Below, piece by piece: positions 1 through 8,534 of a DNA stretch of 40,096 bases. Within the stretch, counting starts at the first letter, position 1. Each line of letters starts with the position of its first letter. Location: positions 1 through 40,096 of the forward strand of contig JAITLE010000039.1 of NCBI GenBank assembly GCA_031278075.1, in the 5' to 3' direction. The notes under the pieces were generated by a model, which saw only the letters and a program-made list of their open reading frames with translations, made no database searches and was not told where the DNA came from. Made by a program: the position numbers and the translations under genes. Source of the stretch: Bifidobacteriaceae bacterium (lineage in GTDB: Bacteria; Actinomycetota; Actinomycetes; Actinomycetales; WQXJ01).

Positions 1-657
1 GCCGCCGCTGACCCGGGGGTCCAGCTCGGATGGGACTCCGGCGGAGGCCCACGGCTCTTCCCACGCCAAGGCGGCATAGCACTCGTCGCAGGCCAGGACC
101 GCGCCGTGTTCCCGGGCCCATTCGACCCAGGCGCGCAACTCGTCGACGGCGAGCACCCGCCCGGTCGGGTTGGCGGGCGAGTTCAACCAGACCAGCCGCA
201 CGCGACTGGCCACAGCGGCGGGCACCTCCCCGGGTGAGTCGGCTGGGACGGGACTCGCGCTGGCGAGGCGAGCGCCGGCATCGTACGTCGGATAAGCGAT
301 CCGGGGGTGCACCACCGCGTCGTCCGAGCCCAGGCCCAGCAAAGATGGCAGCAAAGCGACCGCCTCCTTGGAGCCGATGCTGGGGAGCACCGCTTCTGCG
401 GGGATGTCCGGCACGCCGCGGACCGCGTTGTAGTGGGCGGCGACCGCCTGGCGGAAATCGCGGACGCCGATGGTCGGCGGGTAGCCGGGAGCGTCCGCGG
501 CCTGCGCCAGCGCGGCCTGGACGACCTGGGGAGTCGGGTCGACGGGTGAGCCGACGGACAAGTCGATCAGGCCCCGGGGATGGGCCGCGGCCTGGCGTTT
601 CAGCGGCTCCAGCAGATCCCACGGGAAGGCCGGGAGTCGGGCGGCGTCGAATCCCAT
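1..657 (-). CDS. dapC: Succinyldiaminopimelate aminotransferase-like PLP enzyme (DapC), truncated by window edge
   Basis: Minus-strand translation from ATG at 657: MGFDAARLPAFPWDLLEPLKRQAAAHPRGLIDLSVGSPVDPTP...IGSKEAVALLP...VHPRIAYPTYDAGARLA...VWLNSPANPTGRVL...CDECYAALAWEE; class I/II aminotransferase motifs; directly downstream of fdxA, a common actinobacterial order. Confidence 0.85.
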   Translation of the reverse strand, partial: MGFDAARLPAFPWDLLEPLKRQAAAHPRGLIDLSVGSPVDPTPQVVQAALAQAADAPGYPPTIGVRDFRQAVAAHYNAVRGVPDIPAEAVLPSIGSKEAVALLPSLLGLGSDDAVVHPRIAYPTYDAGARLASASPVPADSPGEVPAAVASRVRLVWLNSPANPTGRVLAVDELRAWVEWAREHGAVLACDECYAALAWEEPWASAGVPSELDPRVSGG

Positions 658-665
658 CGGCGGTC

Positions 666-983
666 TCAGGCCATGGGCGGCAACGCGGCCACCAGCGGCG
701 GGTCGTAGGGAACCGGGCCGATCCGCGCGGCCCCGCCCGGAGAGCCGATGCTCCTGAAGAAGTCGGCGTTGATCTGGCTGTAAGCCGCCCATTCGGGCGG
801 CAGATCGTCCTGGTAGAAGATCGCGACCGTGGGGCAGACCGGTTCGCAGGCGCCGCAGTCGACACACTCGTCGGGATGGATGTAAAGGGACCGCGCGCCC
901 TCGTAGATGCAGTCGATGGGACATTCGTCGACGCAAGCGCGGTCCTTGACGTCCACGCAGGGTTGGGCGATCACATATGTCAC
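666..983 (-). CDS. fdxA: 7Fe-8S ferredoxin
   Basis: 105 aa, MTYVIAQPCVDVKDRACVDECPIDCIYEGARSLYIHPDECVDCGACEPVCPTVAIFYQDDLP: diagnostic FdxA cysteine pattern. Confidence 0.95.
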   Translation of the reverse strand: MTYVIAQPCVDVKDRACVDECPIDCIYEGARSLYIHPDECVDCGACEPVCPTVAIFYQDDLPPEWAAYSQINADFFRSIGSPGGAARIGPVPYDPPLVAALPPMA

Positions 984-1040
984 AGCGGCAAGCCTACGGT
1001 TCGCTGGCGGAAGGGCGCCAACCGCCTGCGGACCCGGCGC

Positions 1041-1166
1041 GGGCGGCGGGCAGCGGGCAGCGGGCGGCGGGCGGCGGGCGGCGGGCGGCTGGCGGCGGGC
1101 AGCGGGCGGCTGGCGGCGGGCGGCTGGCGGCGGGCGGCTGGCGGCGGGCGGCTGGCGGCGGGCGGG
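1041..1166. repeat. Degenerate heptamer minisatellite (KGGCRGC), 17 units plus partial, with regular GGG runs
   Basis: Read directly: GGGCGGC GGGCAGC GGGCAGC (GGGCGGC)x4 TGGCGGC GGGCAGC GGGCGGC TGGCGGC ... GGGCGGG; between divergent fdxA and hen1. Confidence 0.9.
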
Positions 1167-1296
1167 GCCGACATGACGCCCCGGCCGCCGCCCTCCCGCC
1201 TCGCGTTCGATGACTACCGTCCCCGGGCGCGACTCAGCCCCCCAGGCCGGCCGCTCAGCCGCTCAGCCGCTAAGCCTCGATCCAGGCTAAGCTGAC

Positions 1297-2811
1297 GTGA
1301 TGTTCGTGGAGATCGGCGCGCCCGGAGCCGATCTCAGCCACATCCTCTTCAAGCACCCCGACCATCCCCGCGCCTTCGACCTGCCGGTGGGCCGCGCCTG
1401 GGTGTGGTACCCGCAAGCCGGACCAGCCAGGACGCGCGCCGCGCTGATGGTCGAGACAGACCCGGCCGCCCTGCGCGCTTCCCGCCGGTTCAAGGTCAGC
1501 GGTTTCGAACTCGGGCATCACATCAACGACCGCTCCTACGCCGCGTCCTCGCTGCTCGCAGTCGCGATCGCGCGGGTCTTCAGCTCCGCCCTGCGCGGTC
1601 AGGACCCGGTTGAGCAGCCCGGCCTGGCCGCCCGCGAGCGCCCGCTCGAGATCCGCTTGCCCTCGGTCCGCTCCCGCGGCGGCGCCACGCTGGTCCACGA
1701 ACTGTTCGAGCCCCTCGGCTGGGGGGTCGCCGCCGAACAGTCGCCGCTGGCGGCCCAATCGGTCGATGTCACCCTGACCGGGTCCGCCACGGTGCAGGCC
1801 GCGCTCGCGCACCTGTATGTTCTGCTCCCCGTCCTCGACGGCGCCAAGCACTACTGGGTCGGCCCCCAAGAGGTGGACAAGCTGGTCCGCCACGCCGACC
1901 AGTGGTTGGCCACCCATCCGGCGCGCGCCATGATCATGCGTCGCTACCTCGCCCACCAGGGAGAATACGTCGCCGATGCCGCGGAGCGTCTTATCGCCGG
2001 TGAGGCAGACCACGCCTCGCTCGGCTCCGACCGCTCCCCTGACCGCCACCCCGACCAGACGGCGACCGGCCCCACAAGCAGGCCCGCTGAACCGCTCCAG
2101 CCGCTCAGCGCCACCGACACCCGCCCCGAACCGACCGACGGCGAGGCCTGGGGCGGCGAGGCCACGGGCGGCGACGCCGAACCGGTCGCCACGCAGGGCG
2201 CGGGCGGTGGGTTGGCCGCGGCGCGGCGGGACGCGGTTCTGGCCCGGCTTGGCGCCGCAGGCGCCCGCAGTGTCCTGGACCTCGGGTGCGGCGAGGGCCG
2301 CCTCCTGGCCGATCTGCTGCGCCACCCGCAGTTCACCCGCGTCGCGGGCGCCGACCCTGCCACATCGGCGCTGGCCCGAGCCGACCAACGGCTCGCGCGC
2401 CTGCCCGAGCGGGCCCGGGACCGGCTCACGTTGTTCCAGGCCTCAGCCACCTACCGCGACAGACGCTTCGCGGGTTTCGACGCGATTGTCCTGAGCGAGG
2501 TGGTGGAGCACCTCGACCCGGACCGTCTTGCCGCCCTTGAGGGCGTCGTCTTCGCGGCCGCGCGGCCGCGTCTGGTCCTCGTCACCACACCGAACCGCGA
2601 TTTCAACCCGCTCTACGGCCTGGCCGACGGGGAACCAAGGAATCCCGACCACCGTTTCGAGTGGAATCGGGCTGAATTCACCGCCTGGGCACGTCGAGTC
2701 GCGGCCGGGCACGGCTATCACGTGACCTTTGACGGCATCGGGCAATTGGATCCCGAAAGAGGCGCCCCGACACAGTCGGCCGAATTCCGAAACGACGGTG
2801 AAAATGCCTGA
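1297..2811 (+). CDS. hen1: 3' terminal RNA ribose 2'-O-methyltransferase Hen1 (bacterial, with N-terminal Hen1_N domain)
   Basis: 504 aa; N-term LSHILFKHPDH.., SAM-MTase motif VLDLGCGEGRLLADLL, EVVEHLDPDRL, VTTPNRDFN..DHRFEWNRAEF; overlaps downstream pnkp. Confidence 0.92.
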   Translation: MMFVEIGAPGADLSHILFKHPDHPRAFDLPVGRAWVWYPQAGPARTRAALMVETDPAALRASRRFKVSGFELGHHINDRSYAASSLLAVAIARVFSSALRGQDPVEQPGLAARERPLEIRLPSVRSRGGATLVHELFEPLGWGVAAEQSPLAAQSVDVTLTGSATVQAALAHLYVLLPVLDGAKHYWVGPQEVDKLVRHADQWLATHPARAMIMRRYLAHQGEYVADAAERLIAGEADHASLGSDRSPDRHPDQTATGPTSRPAEPLQPLSATDTRPEPTDGEAWGGEATGGDAEPVATQGAGGGLAAARRDAVLARLGAAGARSVLDLGCGEGRLLADLLRHPQFTRVAGADPATSALARADQRLARLPERARDRLTLFQASATYRDRRFAGFDAIVLSEVVEHLDPDRLAALEGVVFAAARPRLVLVTTPNRDFNPLYGLADGEPRNPDHRFEWNRAEFTAWARRVAAGHGYHVTFDGIGQLDPERGAPTQSAEFRNDGENA

Positions 2812-5431
2812 ACTAGAGATCCCACAAACGTGCCTGGTGTTGCTGGTCGGGGCGTCGGCGGCGGGCAAATCGACATTCGCGGCGCGGCATTTCGACCAAT
2901 TTGAGGTGGTGTCTTCCGACTTTTGTCGCGGCCTTGTGTCCGGCGACCCGCTGGACCAATCCGCCACCGCCGACGCGTTCGAGGCGCTCGAAGGGATAGT
3001 CGGCATCCGGCTGCGTCGGGGCCTGCTGACGGTCGTGGACGCGACGAACGTGCAGGCCGCCGCGCGCAAATCGCTCATCGCGTTGGCGCGCGCGCACGAC
3101 GTGCTGCCGGTCGGGATCGTGCTGGACCTGCCGGAGAGCGTCTGCCTGGCGCGCGACTCAGCGCGGGAGCGGTCGCTCGGCGGGCGGGTGATCGCCCGGC
3201 AGATCGGTGACCTGCGACGGGGCGTCAAGGGCCTCGGGCGGGAGGGGTTGCGGCAGGTGCACACGCTGCGCACCGAGGATGAGGTGGCGACCGCGCGGAT
3301 CGTGCGTGTGCCGCTGCTGAACGACAGGAGGGGCGACGCGGGTCCGTTCGATGTGGTCGGCGACGTCCACGGTTGCCTCGACGAGCTGCTTGAGCTGCTG
3401 GAACGCTTGGGCTACGCGGTCACGCGGGACGAGGCGGAGCGGCCGGTCGACGCGGCGCATCCCGCGGGACGGCGGCTGGTCTTCCTGGGCGACCTGGTGG
3501 ATCGCGGCCCCGACTCTGTCGGCGTGCTCCGGTTGGCGATGGGCATGACCGCGGCCGGGCACGCCATCGCCGTGACCGGCAACCATGAGGCGCGGCTGGT
3601 GCGAGCGCTCGGCCGGGGATCCAAGGTCGAGCCGACGCATGGGCTGGCGGGGACGCTCGCGGCGCTCGCCGAGGCTGGCCCCGAATTCACGGCGCGCGCC
3701 CGGCAATGGGCTTATGACTTGGTGGCGCATCTCGTCTTCGACGGCGGGCGGCTGGTGGTGGCGCACGCGGGATTGAAAGAGGCCTACCACGGCAGGGCTT
3801 CCGGCCGGGTGCGGGCATTCGCCCTTTACGGCGACACGACCGGTGAAAGCGACGAATATGGTCTGCCCGTCCGCCACCCTTGGGCCGAGGAATATCGGGG
3901 CCGCGCCAAGGTCATTTATGGGCACACGCCCGTGCTCGAGACCCGTTGGGTGAACAATACGTTGTGCCTCGACACAGGTTGCGCGTTCGGCGGGAAACTC
4001 AGCGCGCTGCGCTATCCCGAGAACGAGATTGTCCAGGTGGCGGCCCGGCGGGTTTACAGCGAGCCGATCCGGCCGCTCGGGTCGGGGTCGGGGGTGGCGC
4101 CGGCCTCGGGGTTGGCGCGCGCCGGCGATCAGGCGCCTGATGCCGACCCAGCCGCCGCGCACAGCCGTGACGCCGGCGCGGCGCCCGGTGGCTGGGCGTT
4201 GGCCGATGGCGCGGGCGGTTTGCTTGACGCGGGTGATGTGCTCGGGAAACGGGTGATCGAGACCCGGTGGATGGGGCGGGTCTCCGTCCAGGCTGAGCAG
4301 GCGGCGGCCGCTTTCGAGGTGATGAGCCGGTTCAGCGCCGCACCCGACCGGATCGCTTACCTCCCGCCCACAATGGCGCCCGTCGGCGCTTCGCGCCTCG
4401 ACGGCTTCCTGGAACATCCCAGGGAAGCTTTCGCGTATTTCGCCGACTTCGGTGTTGTAGAGGTGATCTGCGAAGAGAAACACATGGGATCGCGGGCGGT
4501 GGCGTGGGTGCGCGCCCCTGGCGCGGTCGGACCAGAGTCGTTGCACACCCGGACTGGACGGCCGTTCTTCGACTCAGAACTCGAGGCCGAGGCGCTCAGC
4601 AGGATTCGCGCCGCGATCGGCGCCGCCGGGCTTTGGGATGAACTCGGCGCCGAATGGCTCTTATTGGACGCGGAGCTGATGCCATGGTCGCTGAAGGCCG
4701 AGGGTTTGCTGGAGGACCAGTATCGCCCGGTCGCGGCGGGCGCCCAGGCGATGTACGGGGCGGCGTTGGAGGCGTTGGCGGACGGAATCGAGCGGGGGCT
4801 CGACCTGACGGAACTCAGGGACCGCACGGCACGGCGGGCAGAGAACGCGGCGGCGTTCGGGCGGGTCCTGGAGCGCTACGCCTGGGAGACCACAGGGCTG
4901 GCGGGTGTGCGTCTCGCGCCGTTCCAAGTCCTCGCCGCGGGCCACGGCGGCGGCGGCGAGCCGCTGTATGCGCGGCCGCACGTTTGGCATCTCGCGATGG
5001 CAGATCGGTTGGCCGCCGCAGATCCAGAGTTCTTCCAGGTCACGCGGCGGATCTTGGTGCGGCCGGGCGATTCCGGGTCCCAGGCGGACGGGGTCGTCTG
5101 GTGGGAGAAACTGACCGCCGCGGGCGGCGAGGGGATGGTCGTCAAACCGGCGGCCGCGCCGGTGCGGCTCGCGAAAGGCCTGGTCCAGCCGGGATTGAAG
5201 GTGCGCGGGCGCGAATACCTGCGGATCACCTACGGCCCGGACTACCTGGACCAGCTGGACTCGCTGAGGAATCGGAGCCTGGGCCGCAAGCGGTCTCTGG
5301 CGCTGCGTGAATACGCGCTCGGGCTGGAGGCGGTCGACCGCCTGGCCGCAGGGGAGCCGCTGTGGCGCCGCCACGAGGCGGTCTGCGCGGTGCTCGCGCT
5401 TGAGTCGGAGCCGGTGGACCCTCGGCTTTGA
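2804..5431 (+). CDS. pnkp: Polynucleotide kinase-phosphatase Pnkp (kinase, phosphatase, ligase-like domains)
   Basis: Kinase P-loop LLVGASAAGKSTFA; metallophosphoesterase FDVVGDVHGCLDEL...FLGDLVDRGPDS...GNHE; C-terminal nucleotidyltransferase/ligase region EKHMGSRAV. ATG at 2804 overlaps hen1 stop by 8 nt. Confidence 0.95.
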   Translation: MPELEIPQTCLVLLVGASAAGKSTFAARHFDQFEVVSSDFCRGLVSGDPLDQSATADAFEALEGIVGIRLRRGLLTVVDATNVQAAARKSLIALARAHDVLPVGIVLDLPESVCLARDSARERSLGGRVIARQIGDLRRGVKGLGREGLRQVHTLRTEDEVATARIVRVPLLNDRRGDAGPFDVVGDVHGCLDELLELLERLGYAVTRDEAERPVDAAHPAGRRLVFLGDLVDRGPDSVGVLRLAMGMTAAGHAIAVTGNHEARLVRALGRGSKVEPTHGLAGTLAALAEAGPEFTARARQWAYDLVAHLVFDGGRLVVAHAGLKEAYHGRASGRVRAFALYGDTTGESDEYGLPVRHPWAEEYRGRAKVIYGHTPVLETRWVNNTLCLDTGCAFGGKLSALRYPENEIVQVAARRVYSEPIRPLGSGSGVAPASGLARAGDQAPDADPAAAHSRDAGAAPGGWALADGAGGLLDAGDVLGKRVIETRWMGRVSVQAEQAAAAFEVMSRFSAAPDRIAYLPPTMAPVGASRLDGFLEHPREAFAYFADFGVVEVICEEKHMGSRAVAWVRAPGAVGPESLHTRTGRPFFDSELEAEALSRIRAAIGAAGLWDELGAEWLLLDAELMPWSLKAEGLLEDQYRPVAAGAQAMYGAALEALADGIERGLDLTELRDRTARRAENAAAFGRVLERYAWETTGLAGVRLAPFQVLAAGHGGGGEPLYARPHVWHLAMADRLAAADPEFFQVTRRILVRPGDSGSQADGVVWWEKLTAAGGEGMVVKPAAAPVRLAKGLVQPGLKVRGREYLRITYGPDYLDQLDSLRNRSLGRKRSLALREYALGLEAVDRLAAGEPLWRRHEAVCAVLALESEPVDPRL

Positions 5432-5634
5432 CGCGAGTCGCCGGGGTTCGCTGCGGGCTCACGGGGCCAGGCAGCCGCGGCCCGTCCTGGCGACGGCGGG
5501 GCGAGAAACAGCCCCGGACGTGCGCCATCTGTCAGCCGTCGCGAGCGCTAAGATGAGTCCCAAACCCCAGGAGATGGCCCACCACAGCGAGCCTGCACGG
5601 CTCCGGCGCCTGCACCCCGACTGACGGAGCCCTC

Positions 5635-7182
5635 ATGACCGACCAGCCCGCCGCTAGCGCGGGCACGCGCTGCGACACGGTGCTGCGCGGTTTCATCAGC
5701 TGGCACCACAATGATCTAGAAGCCATGGGCTGGGGGAAAGCGCCAGTGGAGCTCCTAAAGGAACTCGTGGAGACCCACGTCCGCGAGGATTCGCAAATAT
5801 CCGGCTACACCGGGGTCGATGTCTACCTGGACCTCAAGCAGAACCCCGGGCAGAAATGGACGGACCAGCAAGACAAGGCCGCGCGAGACGCCGACATCTT
5901 TTTCGCGGTGGTCAGCGCCAACTACCCTTACAGTTCCGAATGCCGCAGAGAGATCCTGACCTTTGTCGAAGCCCAGCGTCCAGGCGCCAAAGGATACCTG
6001 ATACCGATCATCGCCGGACCGCCCCCGCGCCGCCCCGACTCCGCCCGCGACTACTTCCAGGAAGACAATCGGACCCGCCCCTTTTTAGCGGAGGCCATCA
6101 AAAAAGCGCTCGAACCGGCGCCCGGCGAGCCCGAAGAGAGTCGGGACGGCCCAGAAACCGGCTGGACCGGACTGCTGGACGAGCTGCGGAAGTTGGTGGA
6201 TGCGGCCGATCCCGTGAAATGTGTCATAGACGAGTTCACTCCTTTGATCATGCCTCCCCCTGGAGCCGACTGGGACGTTTTTTGGGACGCTGTGAAGGGG
6301 AGGATTCTTGCCTGGCATGGTGAATGCGGCCTTGGGGCGGCACAGGCCACCTGGCACACCGAGATAGCAGAATCGTTGTCCGGGCTGGATTTGAGCCGGT
6401 TTCAGCCGTGGGAGACCAACAAAAGGCTCCAGGTGTTGTCGGTCGACTCAAATGGCGCGGTCCAAGTGACAAGCCCAGCAGACGCTCAGCACAAGGACGC
6501 CATACCCTTGGTCTCTTCGCCGTCGGCCAAGGTCTTGGCTGCGGTGAGCGGCCAAACCATCCGCATCTTCACCTGCGGCGACCAACCAGGTCAATGGAAG
6601 AGTGTCACCGTGCCCACGGCCACCACTCGCGCAGCCGAGGCGCGGCTGTTGGCCGTATCCGACGGGACCCCGCCCAGGGTGCTCTTCTCGCAAGACCATC
6701 ACCTGTGCCTTGGCGCCGGGACCGATCCGGCCGCTGAGCCCTGCGTGGTCAAGAGACAGGTGCAAGTGCGCCCGCATACTCAGGCGGTCCTCACGGACGT
6801 GGGCGACGCGCTGATCCACGAAGGCCACATCTACGTGGCTGAGACCCCAAGCGGCTGGGACAGGCCCTCCGCCCCAGTAAGCGCCGCCGTCGCGTCTGAC
6901 GTCATCTGCACGTCCGGCGGAGTCCTTCAGGCCGTGGTCACCGCGACTGACGACAAATGCCGATCACCGGTGGTGATCGCCTTCCGGATCACCGAGCAAG
7001 AAGCGAGAGAGCTCAGCAGGAAGACGTTGGCGTTCACGCCTTCTGACACAAGCAGCCCGAATCAGGGCGTCTCCGCCCGTTGGCTCCGCGGATGCGACAA
7101 CCGCACGCTCATCGTCCGCTGCGAGCGCCCGCAGCAGGTTGTGGCTCTCGAATGGGATGAGGAGAACAACCGATGGCGGTGA
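5635..7182 (+). CDS. TIR-domain protein with C-terminal beta-propeller-like region
   Basis: GFISWHHND...VDVYLDLKQNPGQKWTDQQDKAARDADIFFAVVSANYPYSSECRREILTF: TIR pattern, with a Glu in the CxxE position expected for NADase TIRs. Confidence 0.8.
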   Translation: MTDQPAASAGTRCDTVLRGFISWHHNDLEAMGWGKAPVELLKELVETHVREDSQISGYTGVDVYLDLKQNPGQKWTDQQDKAARDADIFFAVVSANYPYSSECRREILTFVEAQRPGAKGYLIPIIAGPPPRRPDSARDYFQEDNRTRPFLAEAIKKALEPAPGEPEESRDGPETGWTGLLDELRKLVDAADPVKCVIDEFTPLIMPPPGADWDVFWDAVKGRILAWHGECGLGAAQATWHTEIAESLSGLDLSRFQPWETNKRLQVLSVDSNGAVQVTSPADAQHKDAIPLVSSPSAKVLAAVSGQTIRIFTCGDQPGQWKSVTVPTATTRAAEARLLAVSDGTPPRVLFSQDHHLCLGAGTDPAAEPCVVKRQVQVRPHTQAVLTDVGDALIHEGHIYVAETPSGWDRPSAPVSAAVASDVICTSGGVLQAVVTATDDKCRSPVVIAFRITEQEARELSRKTLAFTPSDTSSPNQGVSARWLRGCDNRTLIVRCERPQQVVALEWDEENNRWR

Positions 7183-8534
7183 CCGCAAGGAACGCGCTGC
7201 TGCGTGAAGTGTCCGACGCCTTGGGAGACAGGACCCTGATATGGGCTGGGCTGCGGGGATCTGACGCCGAGTCGTTGGTGGACCTGCCCCAGTACGGCGC
7301 CAACTTCTCCATGATCGACGCCCACCGCAGCCGCCCGCTGGCAGCCAGCGTGGCCTATGAAGAACTCGCCCAGCGCCGCGAGGACATGGACGGGTGGGAC
7401 ATAGCCGAACACCCGGAGGCGCCCGCCACCCTCGCGTTCCGGCGACGTTTGCTGGCGGCCACCGTCACGCCCTGCGCCTTGGCCACCTACCGCGCGTCGC
7501 GTTTCCTGTCCTCCATCTGGTTCGCGCGCCAGGACCGCTGCCTGAATCTCAGCCTTTTCGGCGACGCGCAACGGGCCTTCGAACACAAGCCGTGGGTTGA
7601 GTGGTCTATCGCCCAGGCGGGAGTGCCTGGCTTGGATTGGCGCTACATCGCGGACGAAGAGCAGCTGACCGCGCGCGACTACCTCGCAGACGGGCCGGTC
7701 ATGCTTCGGCGCAGCACTTCGTCTGGGGGATCCGGCTTCACTCTGGCAACCGACGCCCAACAACTGCTTGAGTCCTGGCCGCGGCAGGAAGAAGGCTACG
7801 TCGGGCTTTCCCGCTACCTCCCCGACGCGACGCCGTTGAACGTCGGGGGCGTGGTTTGGCGAGACGCCGTGACAGTCCATCACGCTTCAGTTCAGCTGGT
7901 CGGGCTGGCACAATGCACCACACGAGCCTTCGGTCACTGCGGCAACGACTTCGCCGCCGCCAAGCAGATCCCGGCCCAGGTTCTCGACCAGGTTGAAGCT
8001 GACACTGCGAAGGTGGGGCGTTGGCTGGCCGGACATGGCTATCTCGGGGCATTCGGAGTTGACTACCTGGTCAGCGACGGGATAGCGCGCTTCACCGAAG
8101 TCAATCCGCGCTTCCAGGGCTCGACCAGCGCCTCGTGCCGCCTGTCTGTGGAGACCGGGCTGCCTTGCCTGCTGCTGGAACACGTCGCCGCATTCCTCGG
8201 CCTGCGGCCGAGCCGCCGCCCGCCGCTGCGTCGCCAAGTGACCGAAGCGCCGGATCTGGCCCAGGTGGTGGTCCACTGGACCGGCGCGGAGCCCAAGGCT
8301 CTCGACGACGCCGCGTTGGCGCGGGCGATCCGCCGCGTCGACCCGCTCGCCTTGGCCGATGTGCGACCTCCCACGTCAGTGGAGGTCGCCCCGGGAGCCA
8401 CTGTGGCCCGGTTCGGAACCCGCCGGGCGCTGACGGCTACCGGTCGAGACTTGCCGGACGACTGGCGATCCGCTATCACCAAATGGAACACCCAGATGAA
8501 GGATGTGCGCGATGCCGCCAAGTCAGTCCGCTAG
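7173..8534 (+). CDS. ATP-grasp domain protein
   Basis: 453 aa; DGPVMLRRSTSSGGSGFTL, YLGAFGVDYLVSDGIARFTEVNPRFQGSTSAS typical ATP-grasp motifs; ATG overlaps TIR gene stop. Confidence 0.85.
   Translation: MAVTARNALLREVSDALGDRTLIWAGLRGSDAESLVDLPQYGANFSMIDAHRSRPLAASVAYEELAQRREDMDGWDIAEHPEAPATLAFRRRLLAATVTPCALATYRASRFLSSIWFARQDRCLNLSLFGDAQRAFEHKPWVEWSIAQAGVPGLDWRYIADEEQLTARDYLADGPVMLRRSTSSGGSGFTLATDAQQLLESWPRQEEGYVGLSRYLPDATPLNVGGVVWRDAVTVHHASVQLVGLAQCTTRAFGHCGNDFAAAKQIPAQVLDQVEADTAKVGRWLAGHGYLGAFGVDYLVSDGIARFTEVNPRFQGSTSASCRLSVETGLPCLLLEHVAAFLGLRPSRRPPLRRQVTEAPDLAQVVVHWTGAEPKALDDAALARAIRRVDPLALADVRPPTSVEVAPGATVARFGTRRALTATGRDLPDDWRSAITKWNTQMKDVRDAAKSVR

Noticed and set aside
30-1295. 421-aa plus-strand ORF
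   Set aside because: Antisense to dapC/fdxA and running through the heptamer repeat; Arg/Pro-rich composition typical of spurious ORFs in high-GC DNA
3158-4546. 462-aa minus-strand ORF antisense to pnkp
   Set aside because: Pnkp frame has clear kinase and phosphatase motifs; the antisense frame has none
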